Below are positions 1 through 6,273 of a stretch of DNA of 11,328 bases, one piece after another. This stretch comes from Acidimicrobiaceae bacterium. GTDB lineage: Bacteria; Actinomycetota; Acidimicrobiia; Acidimicrobiales; Aldehydirespiratoraceae. The DNA lies in the NCBI GenBank assembly GCA_009840695.1, contig VXNG01000074.1:1-11328 (forward strand), given 5' to 3'. Each line of letters starts with the position of its first letter. Within the stretch, counting starts at the first letter, position 1. A program made the position numbers and the translations under genes. The notes beneath the pieces were generated by a model. It saw only the letters and a program-made list of their open reading frames with translations. It was not told the origin of the DNA and searched no databases.

Positions 1-128
1 TTCATTGCACGTCCTCGGTGCGGATCGAGGGCGGGGGATTCGTCGGGTTCCAGCCTGCACCGTGGATGTGCTGGCCCGGCGACACCGAGGAATGGTCTGA
101 GCCGACACCCACCGACTTCGCGGCCTGA
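1..128 (+). CDS. Probable 3' end of an unidentified protein-coding gene
   Basis: Reading codons from position 3 gives 41 uninterrupted sense codons ending in TGA at 126-128. About 34 of the 41 third positions are G or C, like the genes downstream. The other two plus frames read as Arg/Ser/His-rich sequence of a kind typical of shadows. The tail contains segments such as GGGFVGFQPAPWMCWPGD and ends near PTPTDFAA, which looks like a soluble protein terminus rather than a membrane segment. I do not recognise the family. Being 56 nt upstream of a Liv-type permease gene, it could be the end of the periplasmic/lipoprotein substrate-binding component that such importers need and that is otherwise missing from the window, but this is positional inference only. 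No start codon is in view because the gene runs in from the left edge. Confidence 0.45.
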   Translation, partial: HCTSSVRIEGGGFVGFQPAPWMCWPGDTEEWSEPTPTDFAA

Positions 129-184
129 CACTTGCGCGCTCGCTCTGAGGCCCGTGACCGCAAACGAAGCCTGAGCGTCGCAGC

Positions 185-2239
185 GTGATCCTTGCGGCCG
201 GATTCTTCGAGGACCTCTTCCGAGGCCTGCTGCAGGGCACGCCGCCCGGAGCGGTCTACGCGCTCATAGCGCTGGGCTTCGTGCTCACCTACAAGACCTC
301 CGGCGTGTTCAACCTGGCGTTCGGCGCGCAGGCCTACATCTCGGCCGCCATGTACTTCAAGACGCACAGCGTGTGGGGCTGGCCCAAGTGGGCGGCCCTG
401 CTCGTGTCGGTGTTCGTGCTGGCGCCACTGGTGGGCCTGGTCCTCGAGCGAGCCATCTTCCGCCACCTGCGGACCAGCTCACCGGTGTCGAAGCTGGTCG
501 TCACCATCGGTCTCAGCGTGGCGCTGCCCGAGATCTTCAACTGGGCGGTCCGGTTCAGTGCTGTCGCCGGGAGGCAGATCACCGGCATCGTGCCCGACGG
601 AGCCGGCGTGTACTACGACCCGTTCGGGGTCTACCGCTTCAACCGCGACGAGTTGGCCATGATGGCGGTTGCGCTGGCCGGCACGCTGCTCCTGGCCGCG
701 CTGTTCCGCTTCACGATGATGGGCCTGTCCATGCGGGCAGTGGTGGAGAGTCCCCGGATGACCGAGCTGAGCGGGATAAACGCCAACCGGGTCTCGGCCT
801 TCGCCTGGGCCCTGTCGAGCACGTTCGCGGGCATGGCCGGCGTGCTGATCGCGCCCCGATTCAACTCGCTCAGCTCGGGGGACTACTTCACGCTGGTGAT
901 CATCGCGGTGGCCGCGGCGGCCACAGGACTGCTCGTCAGCCTGCCCCGGGCCCTGCTGGGCGGGCTGGGGCTGGGGTGGTTCATCGCGGTGTTCAACACC
1001 TTCCTGCCCGGACTGGCCGACGACCACACCTGGCTGCGGCCCTTCCAGGAGAACCTCACCCCGTCTCTGCCGTTCGTGGTGCTGTTCGCCATCCTCGTGC
1101 TGTGGCGCGCCGTCGGCCGGCAGCGGGAGGCATCCGATCCCCTGGCCGGCGTGGATCCCCCGCCTCCGGCGTTGGCCGCCCTCGAGCGCCACCCCAAGCT
1201 GACGCTGTTCACCCGGCTGTTCGGGGTGTTCTTTGTGACCGTGGTCGGGCTGGTGGTGTGGTTCCGGGCCGACGTCCTGTGGATGAGCCTCGTGACGAAG
1301 GCAGTGATCATCGCGCTCATCTACCTGTCGGTCACCGTCATCACCGGCATGGGCGGCCAGATCTCGCTGTGCCAGGGGACGTTCGCGGCCATCGGAGGCT
1401 TCACCGTCTTCCAGATGGCGGACCGGTTCAACATGTCGGTTCTGGCCGCCGCGCTGATCGGAGCGGCGCTGGCCGCAGCAGTCGGAGCGCTGCTGTCACT
1501 TCCGGTTCTGCGGTTGGGGGGAGTGTGGCTCGCCATCGCCACGCTGGCGTTCGCATTCTTCTTCGACGCGGTGATGGTGAAGTTCTCCTGGGTGGGCGGG
1601 GGAAGCACCGCCCTGCTCACCGGCACCCAGGTACCCCGCCCACTGATCGGGCCGATCGACTTCGCCAGCGACCGGGCCTTCCTGGTTCTGGCGGTGGTGG
1701 CGCTGGTAGTGGTGTCGGTGGGGGTGATTCAGCTGCGCGAAGGCACCATCGGGCGCACTCTCGCGGCCCTCCGGGGCAGCGAGGTGGCCGCCGCCTCAAT
1801 CGGCATCTCCGCGGCTCGGGCCCGCGTCGTCGCCTTCGCGGTGTCGGCTGCGATCGCCGGGTTGGGCGGAGCGCTGCTTTCGATGCATCAGCAGAATGTG
1901 AACTACGCGCTCAACTTTGCTCCCGTGACCGCGCTGTTCTGGCTGGTGGTGGTGGTCGCGCTCGGGTCTCGCACCGTGGAGGGGGCCGTTTTTGCCGGTG
2001 CCGCCTTCGCCCTGTTCGAGCCGTTGATCCTCCAGGGAGAGCTCTTGGGCTGGATCGTGCGTGGCGAGGAGCGGCTGCCCGACCTGTGGCCGATCTCGGG
2101 CAATTGGCGGCTGATCCTGTTCGGTCTCATGGCCATGCAGTTCGCCCGCCATCCCGAGGGTCTGGTGGAGCACGGCAAGCGGCGCTCGGCCGCCCGCATC
2201 AACCGCCGGCTCGAAGCTCGGGAGGGGGCCGCAACATGA
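185..2239 (+). CDS. Fused LivH-LivM permease of a branched-chain amino acid-type (HAAT) ABC importer
   Basis: This 684-residue integral membrane protein joins both permease halves of a Liv-type importer, normally two proteins of roughly 300 and 300-400 residues. The LivH half is about residues 10-310, beginning with the typical GAVYALIALGFVLTYKTSG and carrying the coupling-helix region at about 180-221 (GLSMRAVVES, then SGINANRVSAFAW). A charged, Pro-rich cytoplasmic linker follows at about 311-340. The LivM half runs from about 345 to 660, with the diagnostic VTGMGGQISL-like stretch at 385-395 and a second coupling region at 521-563 (GRTLAALRGSEVAAASIGI). Together the halves should form the membrane channel driven by LivG and LivF. 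The start is GTG at 185, because in-frame stops at 146 and 155 exclude anything earlier; the ribosome site is weak. It overlaps livG by 4 nt (ATGA). The family imports branched-chain amino acids but also amides, urea and aromatic or short-chain acids, so the substrate is not fixed by sequence. Confidence 0.93.
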   Translation: MILAAGFFEDLFRGLLQGTPPGAVYALIALGFVLTYKTSGVFNLAFGAQAYISAAMYFKTHSVWGWPKWAALLVSVFVLAPLVGLVLERAIFRHLRTSSPVSKLVVTIGLSVALPEIFNWAVRFSAVAGRQITGIVPDGAGVYYDPFGVYRFNRDELAMMAVALAGTLLLAALFRFTMMGLSMRAVVESPRMTELSGINANRVSAFAWALSSTFAGMAGVLIAPRFNSLSSGDYFTLVIIAVAAAATGLLVSLPRALLGGLGLGWFIAVFNTFLPGLADDHTWLRPFQENLTPSLPFVVLFAILVLWRAVGRQREASDPLAGVDPPPPALAALERHPKLTLFTRLFGVFFVTVVGLVVWFRADVLWMSLVTKAVIIALIYLSVTVITGMGGQISLCQGTFAAIGGFTVFQMADRFNMSVLAAALIGAALAAAVGALLSLPVLRLGGVWLAIATLAFAFFFDAVMVKFSWVGGGSTALLTGTQVPRPLIGPIDFASDRAFLVLAVVALVVVSVGVIQLREGTIGRTLAALRGSEVAAASIGISAARARVVAFAVSAAIAGLGGALLSMHQQNVNYALNFAPVTALFWLVVVVALGSRTVEGAVFAGAAFALFEPLILQGELLGWIVRGEERLPDLWPISGNWRLILFGLMAMQFARHPEGLVEHGKRRSAARINRRLEAREGAAT
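2221..2228 (+). promoter_or_regulatory. Shine-Dalgarno for livG
   Basis: GGAGGGGG lies inside the last codons of the permease gene, 7 nt before the ATG at 2236. It is a strong purine-rich ribosome site and supports reinitiation at the ATGA overlap. Confidence 0.7.
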
Positions 2240-3000
2240 CACTGCTTGAGGCTTCGGGTGTGAGTGTGGCCTTCTCGGGTATCCGCGCCCTCGACGACGT
2301 GAGCGTGAGCGTCGCGGCCACGGAGAGAGTGGGTCTGATCGGCCCCAACGGCGCGGGCAAGACCACCTTGTTCAACTGCCTGCTCGGGATCCTGCGGCCC
2401 GATGCCGGCCAGGTTCTCCTCAACGGCGTTGACGTCGGTGGGTGGCCGGCACATCGTCGAGCCCGTGCGGGCATGGGTCGCACATTCCAGCGAGTTGAAC
2501 TGTTCTCCGACACCACCGTTCGGGAGCACCTGCTCATTGCGGAGCGCATCCGCAACGGCACGGGCGCATTCTGGAAGGACCTGATCGGCCGGGGCCGGCC
2601 GACACCGGACGAGATCGCCGCGTGCGACGAGGTATTGGAGTTGCTGGGCATCGCCGAACTCGCCGGCAAGCCGGTCGAGTCTCTGAGCCTGGGCCAGAGC
2701 CGGCTGGTCGAGGTCGGCCGGGCGCTGATGACCGGTCCGCAGATCCTGCTGCTCGACGAGCCCTCTTCGGGGCTCGATCGTGACGAGACGGACGCCTTGG
2801 CCGCCACGCTGCGGGCTGTTCAGGACACGAGGGGGTTTGCGGTGCTGCTGGTGGAGCACGACGTGGCGCTGGTCGCCGACTTCACCGAGCGCGCCTACGT
2901 GCTCGACTCGGGGGCGCTGATCGCCGAGGGCGAAACCGTCGACGTGCTGGCCGACCCCTCGGTCCGTCGGGCCTACCTCGGTAGTTTCGAGGTCTCATGA
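2236..3000 (+). CDS. livG: LivG-type ATP-binding protein of the importer
   Basis: A 254-residue cytoplasmic ABC ATPase that would energise the fused permease. Visible motifs in order are Walker A GPNGAGKTT (36-44), Q-loop Gln85 in GRTFQ, a signature LSLGQSRLVEVGRAL (150-164), Walker B ILLLDEP (170-176), D-loop SGLD (178-181) and the switch His208 in VEHDV. The VEHD switch and the extended C-terminal tail (ERAYVLDSGALIAEG, then RRAYLG) are characteristic of LivG rather than LivF. The signature has Leu where the general consensus LSGGQ has its first Gly; LivG proteins commonly vary there, so activity is expected. The ATG at 2236 overlaps the permease stop and has a good ribosome site. Its stop at 2998-3000 overlaps a second ATG that opens a 34-codon frame leading to livF. 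Confidence 0.95.
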   Translation: MTLLEASGVSVAFSGIRALDDVSVSVAATERVGLIGPNGAGKTTLFNCLLGILRPDAGQVLLNGVDVGGWPAHRRARAGMGRTFQRVELFSDTTVREHLLIAERIRNGTGAFWKDLIGRGRPTPDEIAACDEVLELLGIAELAGKPVESLSLGQSRLVEVGRALMTGPQILLLDEPSSGLDRDETDALAATLRAVQDTRGFAVLLVEHDVALVADFTERAYVLDSGALIAEGETVDVLADPSVRRAYLGSFEVS

Positions 3001-3101
3001 GCGTGGCACTGCGGCGTCTCGACGAACTTCCGGCGGTAATGGGGGACTATTCCCCTTCTCAGCCGGAAGTTCGCGGGGGCTGCGATAGAGGTGTGCCGTG
3101 A
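2997..3101 (+). CDS. Possible 34-codon bridging ORF between livG and livF
   Basis: An ATG at 2997 overlaps the livG stop as ATGA. Its frame stays open for 34 codons and ends in TGA at 3099-3101, which overlaps the livF GTG start as GTGA, so the frame exactly fills the gap with coupling-type junctions at both ends. The predicted peptide begins MSVALRRLDELPAVMGDY, is hydrophilic, has no signal peptide or membrane segment, and resembles no family I know. Third-position G/C is about 20 of 33 codons, clearly lower than in the neighbouring genes, which argues against strong selection on the peptide. Its interest is translational: a ribosome reading it would open the hairpin at 3023-3073 and arrive at the livF start. 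It could equally be a chance open frame. Confidence 0.25.
   Translation: MSVALRRLDELPAVMGDYSPSQPEVRGGCDRGVP
3023..3073 (+). promoter_or_regulatory. Nested hairpin in the livG-livF spacer (perfect 12-bp inverted repeat)
   Basis: The arm CGAACTTCCGGC (3023-3034) is exactly complementary to GCCGGAAGTTCG (3062-3073). Inside it, GGGGA (3042-3046) pairs with TCCCC (3051-3055) around a CTAT loop. The result is a two-tier stem with internal loops of 7 and 6 nt. No T-run follows (the next bases are CGGGGGCTGCG), so it is not a textbook intrinsic terminator. It may be an attenuator, a protein-binding operator, an mRNA processing or stability element, or a small dispersed repeat. The sequence shows the structure; the role is inferred. 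Confidence 0.65.
3087..3092 (+). promoter_or_regulatory. Shine-Dalgarno for livF
   Basis: AGAGGT sits 5 nt before the GTG at 3098. An in-frame TAG at 3086-3088 rules out any earlier start for livF, so this site and the GTG fix the N-terminus. Confidence 0.65.
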
Positions 3102-3826
3102 GCGCGCCGATTCTTGAGCTGCGGGAGGTGGAGGCCGGATACGGGCCGTTCAGAGCCCTCTTCGGCGTGTCCCTCGCCGTCGGTGAGACGGAGGCGGTGG
3201 CGCTCGTGGGCGCAAACGGGGCGGGCAAGACGACGCTGGCCCGGGTGGCCAGCGGTCTGCTGGCGCCGACGGCGGGCCGGGTGCTCGTGGACGGTGAGCC
3301 GGTCTCGGAAGGCGGCTCGTCGGCGTGGTGCTTCGTGCGCCAAGGGGTGGCTCATGCGCCCGAGGGCCGCTCGGTGTTCGCTTCGCTGACGGTGCAGGAG
3401 AATCTGGCGCTGTCGTTCCAGAGGGCCTTCGGCCGGGCCGGGCTGGCCGGCGGGCTGGACCGGGCCTACGAGCTGTTCCCCCGGCTGGGCGAGCGTCGCG
3501 GCCAGGTCGCCGGCACGCTGTCGGGTGGTGAGCAACGCATGCTGTCGCTGGCGCGGGTGCTGGTGGAGTCACCCCGGCTGCTGATCGCCGACGAACTCTC
3601 CCTGGGTCTCGCCCCCATGGTTGTGGACCAGGTATTCGAGACGCTGAGCCAGATCAGGGCAACCGGCACGGCGCTGCTGATCGTGGAGCAGCAAGTCGGT
3701 CACGCCTTGGAGTTGTGCGATCGGGCCGCGGTCCTGGAGCACGGCAGGATCACCTGGCAGGGCCCGACGGACGAGGCAGGAGCCGTCCTGGAGTCCCGCC
3801 TCTTTGAGACGGGAGCAACCCGTTGA
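3098..3826 (+). CDS. livF: LivF-type ATP-binding protein of the importer
   Basis: A 242-residue cytoplasmic ABC ATPase, the second nucleotide-binding subunit of the Liv-type importer. It shows Walker A GANGAGKTT (38-46), the LivF-typical GVAHAPEGRSVFASLTVQENL region (83-103), a canonical signature LSGGEQR (141-147) and Walker B LLIADELSLGLAP (161-173). The VEQ segment has Gln198 at the switch-histidine position, as is usual in LivF. Walker B reads ADEL rather than the commoner DEP; the catalytic Glu166 is retained. Start GTG at 3098 is forced by an upstream in-frame TAG. It is separated from livG by 97 nt, the only long gap in the importer genes, and that gap holds a nested hairpin and a bridging short frame. 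Its TGA overlaps the ATG of the next gene by 1 nt, tying the transporter to the CoA-metabolism genes. Confidence 0.94.
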   Translation: MSAPILELREVEAGYGPFRALFGVSLAVGETEAVALVGANGAGKTTLARVASGLLAPTAGRVLVDGEPVSEGGSSAWCFVRQGVAHAPEGRSVFASLTVQENLALSFQRAFGRAGLAGGLDRAYELFPRLGERRGQVAGTLSGGEQRMLSLARVLVESPRLLIADELSLGLAPMVVDQVFETLSQIRATGTALLIVEQQVGHALELCDRAAVLEHGRITWQGPTDEAGAVLESRLFETGATR

Positions 3827-5010
3827 TGGCTGAGCCACTGGAACGTCGGGCCATCATCAGCGGGACGGCCCAGTCCGACATCGGCCGCCGGCTTTATCGC
3901 ACCGGCATCGACCTGACCGTCGAGGCGGCGCTGCGGGCCGTCACCGACGCCGGTCTGACGACAGCCGACATCGACGGCGTGTCGACCTATCCCGGCTTCG
4001 GCGGCTCGTTCGGCGGAGCAATGGGGGCCGAACTGCACGAGGCTCTGCGGCTGTCGCTGAACTGGCGCAGCGCGGGAGTGGAGACGGCGGGGCCGCTGGG
4101 CGCGGTGCACAACGCGGTGCTGGCGGTGGCAGCCGGGTTGGCTCGCCATGTGCTGGTGTTCCGCACCGTCGTGGAGGGCAGCGGCGGGCCTCTCCGACCT
4201 GGTGGCGGCTCCGGCGGATCCGGTGGCGGGATGGCCGGCTCGGCCGGTCCGTTCCAGTTCATGATTCCCTACGGTGCGGCGTCGGCCGCCTGCTGGGTCG
4301 CCTGCTACGCCCGCCGCCACATGCACGACTACGGCACCACCCGGACCCAGCTCGGTGCCATCGCGGTTAACGGGCGGGCCAATGCCGCGGCCAACCCCAA
4401 GGCCATCTACACCGACCCCATGACCATCGACGACTACCTGGCGGTACGCATGGTCAGCGATCCCCTGTGCCTCTACGACTGCGACGTGCCCTGCGACGGG
4501 TCCACCGCGGTGGTGGTCTCGCACCGCGACTACGCGCCCGACACACCGGCGGGCGCGGTGGGCATCAATGCCATGGGAACCGCCATCCGGGGCCGGCCCT
4601 CATGGGACCAGTTCGACGATCTGACGTCGATGATGATGCGCCACACCGCGGCCTCGATGTGGGAGCGCACCGAGCTGACGGTCGCCGATGTGGACACTGC
4701 CCAGCTGTACGACGGCTTCAGCTGGCTGACCCTCGCCTGGATTGAGGCCATGGGCTTCTGCGGCAAGGGGGAGAGCGGGGCTTTCATCGAGGGCGGCACG
4801 AATATCGGCCCCGACGGCCCGATGCCGCTCAACACCTCCGGAGGCCAGCTCTCCGCGGGCCGGTTGCACGGCTTCGGCCACCTTCACGAGGCGGTCATGC
4901 AGTTGCGGGGCACCGCCAACATCCAGGTGCCCGGCTGCGAAGTGGCCGCGGTCGGAGCCGGGGGCGGCCCCGAGACCGGCTGCCTGCTGCTGACCCGGGG
5001 CGCCTCATGA
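3826..5010 (+). CDS. Thiolase-superfamily protein of the SCP-x/Ltp (lipid-transfer, aldolase-like) type
   Basis: A 394-residue cytosolic thiolase-fold protein. The N-terminal half starts RRAIISGTAQSDIGRR and includes EAALRAVTDAGL; the C-terminal half has TAQLYDGFSWLTLAWIEAMGF (291-311) and the late motif GGQLSAGRLHGFGHLHEAVM (339-358). Classical thiolases carry a nucleophilic Cys near residue 90; here the region reads ETAGPLGAVHNAV with no Cys. Loss of this Cys plus a DUF35 gene next door is the arrangement known for Ltp2-type retro-aldolases, which cleave a beta-hydroxyacyl-CoA side chain (steroid catabolism) as a complex with a ChsH2-type DUF35 domain. So a C-C lyase or acyl-CoA binding role is more likely than thiolysis; the substrate is unknown. 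Residues 126-140 are a Gly/Ser-rich loop. Characterised Ltp2 uses Tyr residues; Tyr295 is a candidate here, but the late motif has Arg346-Leu347 where I expect Tyr in relatives. ATG at 3826 is preferred over an adjacent TTG at 3823; GGGAG at 3811-3815 is the ribosome site. Confidence 0.88.
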   Translation: MAEPLERRAIISGTAQSDIGRRLYRTGIDLTVEAALRAVTDAGLTTADIDGVSTYPGFGGSFGGAMGAELHEALRLSLNWRSAGVETAGPLGAVHNAVLAVAAGLARHVLVFRTVVEGSGGPLRPGGGSGGSGGGMAGSAGPFQFMIPYGAASAACWVACYARRHMHDYGTTRTQLGAIAVNGRANAAANPKAIYTDPMTIDDYLAVRMVSDPLCLYDCDVPCDGSTAVVVSHRDYAPDTPAGAVGINAMGTAIRGRPSWDQFDDLTSMMMRHTAASMWERTELTVADVDTAQLYDGFSWLTLAWIEAMGFCGKGESGAFIEGGTNIGPDGPMPLNTSGGQLSAGRLHGFGHLHEAVMQLRGTANIQVPGCEVAAVGAGGGPETGCLLLTRGAS

Positions 5011-5426
5011 GCTCGGACGCTCCTCCCCGGTTCGTGCTGGCCTCACCGGAGAGCGAGTTCTACTGGCGCTCCGGGGCTGACGGCCGGCTCCGGATCCAGC
5101 GCTGCGGTGAATGCCGCCGCTGGATCCACCCGCCTGGCCCGGCATGCCCCTTCTGCCACTCGCGCCGCGTCGAGCCCGAACCGGTGGCAGGCACCGGCAC
5201 GGTGGCCACCTACACCGTCAACCGCAAGGAATGGATCCCGGGGTTCACCCCGCCCTACGTGTTCGCCTTCGTCGAGCTCGACGAGGATCCAGGTGTGCGG
5301 ATCGGCACCAACATCGTGGGGTGCAAGATCGACGACGTCGAGATCGGGATGCGGGTGGAGGTGCTGTTCGAGGAGAGCGGCGAGTGGCACGTTCCGCTGT
5401 TCCGTCCCGCCGGGACACCCACCTGA
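5007..5426 (+). CDS. DUF35-type zinc-ribbon/OB-fold protein, partner of the thiolase homologue
   Basis: A 139-residue soluble protein with a rubredoxin-like zinc ribbon formed by Cys33, Cys36, Cys47 and Cys50 (CGEC, then CPFC). An OB-fold (about 58-135) follows, beginning GTGTVATYTV and including the family-typical PPYVFAFVELDE. Proteins of this type (DUF35, formerly called acyl-CoA-associated DUF35) form obligate complexes with thiolase-fold enzymes. The OB domain helps bind the CoA portion, as in the Ltp2-ChsH2 steroid aldolase and in archaeal acetoacetyl-CoA thiolase/HMG-CoA synthase assemblies. Its ATG overlaps the thiolase stop by 4 nt, consistent with balanced co-translation. Unlike ChsH2 it carries no MaoC-like hydratase domain, so it is the stand-alone form. 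The N-terminal helix FYWRSGADGRLRIQRC matches the family. Confidence in the family is high; the reaction depends on the thiolase partner. Confidence 0.92.
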   Translation: MSSDAPPRFVLASPESEFYWRSGADGRLRIQRCGECRRWIHPPGPACPFCHSRRVEPEPVAGTGTVATYTVNRKEWIPGFTPPYVFAFVELDEDPGVRIGTNIVGCKIDDVEIGMRVEVLFEESGEWHVPLFRPAGTPT

Positions 5427-6256
5427 TGGCGGTCCTCACCCTCGACGACCTGCTGGGCTGCCTCGAGGTGCGGCAGTTGCGGCCGGGCGTGTGGACGGCG
5501 CCCAACATCGAGATGGAGTATCCGCGGATCTTCGGGGGCCAGCTGCTGGCCCAAGCGGTGGCGCTGGGGGCAGCCACCACCGAGGGCAAGGCAGTCAAGT
5601 CGATGAGCTGCCTGTTCCCCCGGGAGGGCAGCACCACCGACCCGCTCGAGTTCGAGGTGGAGGACACCCATACCGGACGGACCTTCGCAGTGCGCCGCAC
5701 TCGGGCCACCCAGCGCGGCAAGACCATCTTCACCGCGCTGCTCTCGATGCACGCACCGGAGCACATCTCGGCCTTCGAGCACCAGGAGGCCGCCCCCGAT
5801 GCGGGCCACCCGTCCCAGGGCGTCGACCGGGACATGTCCATGATCCCGTGGGCGACCAAGGTGGTGGGCGGCACCGACCTGCGGGACCCCGCACCGGCTC
5901 CTCCCCGGTACGCCTTCTGGAGCCGGGTCGAGGACCGACGCCTGAGCGACGACCCGGCGGTACACCAGGGTCTGCTGGCCCACGCCACCGATCTGACCAT
6001 CGTGGGGACCGTGCTGCTCCCGGTGGAGGGCCTGAGCCAGGCCGACTCCTACCACACTCTGCACACTGCGGTCACCAGCCACTCCGTGTGGTTCCACCGG
6101 CCGTTCCGCATCGACGAGTGGTGCCTCATCGCCCAGCACTCGCCCACGCTGGCCGGAGCCCGGGGCTTCGGCCAGGGCCACGCCTTCAGCACCGACGGAG
6201 CGCTGGTGGCCTCGTTCGCCCAGGAGTGCATGATCCGTCCCATCACCCCGCGCTAG
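5426..6256 (+). CDS. TesB-type acyl-CoA thioesterase II (double hotdog)
   Basis: A 276-residue cytosolic enzyme expected to hydrolyse acyl-CoA to free acid and CoA. It has two hotdog halves: N-terminal with RIFGGQLLAQA (34-44) and the core through GKTIFTALLSMH (98-109), and C-terminal from about 180 with HATDL (186-190), SHSVWFHRPFRIDEW (218-232) and VASFAQE (261-267). E. coli TesB uses Asp204, Thr228 and Gln278. Asp189 and Gln266 occupy the first and third positions here, but the segment before WFHRPF reads AVTSHS where E. coli has ATIDHS. The catalytic Thr therefore aligns with Val216, with Thr217 one residue later, and the Asp of DHS is Ser218. This may only be a local shift. The ATG overlaps the DUF35 stop by 1 nt. 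In this operon it could release CoA from a dead-end intermediate or a product. Confidence 0.9.
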   Translation: MAVLTLDDLLGCLEVRQLRPGVWTAPNIEMEYPRIFGGQLLAQAVALGAATTEGKAVKSMSCLFPREGSTTDPLEFEVEDTHTGRTFAVRRTRATQRGKTIFTALLSMHAPEHISAFEHQEAAPDAGHPSQGVDRDMSMIPWATKVVGGTDLRDPAPAPPRYAFWSRVEDRRLSDDPAVHQGLLAHATDLTIVGTVLLPVEGLSQADSYHTLHTAVTSHSVWFHRPFRIDEWCLIAQHSPTLAGARGFGQGHAFSTDGALVASFAQECMIRPITPR

Positions 6257-6262
6257 AGAGGA
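6256..6262 (+). promoter_or_regulatory. Ribosome-binding site that supports the TTG start of the MFS gene
   Basis: GAGAGGA begins on the last base of the thioesterase stop codon and lies 11 nt before TTG at 6274. No comparable purine run precedes the alternative starts GTG 6301 or ATG 6319. Confidence 0.5.
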
Positions 6263-6273
6263 CCGCACGCACC

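Noticed and set aside
2..466. A 154-residue minus-strand open frame at the left edge
   Set aside because: His/Glu/Arg-rich, overlaps the start of the well-supported permease gene on the other strand, and shows no domain.
1903..2859. A 318-residue minus-strand open frame opposite livM/livG
   Set aside because: No recognisable domain; it lies opposite conserved ABC motifs and shows shadow composition.
373..3000. An 875-residue open frame that would fuse an N-terminal extension to LivG
   Set aside because: The part before 2236 is Arg/Gly/His-rich low-complexity sequence out of frame with the clearly real permease; only the livG part has family motifs.
3023..3073. Reading the livG-livF hairpin as a standard intrinsic terminator
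   Set aside because: No T-run follows the stem, and livF is required by the same importer downstream.
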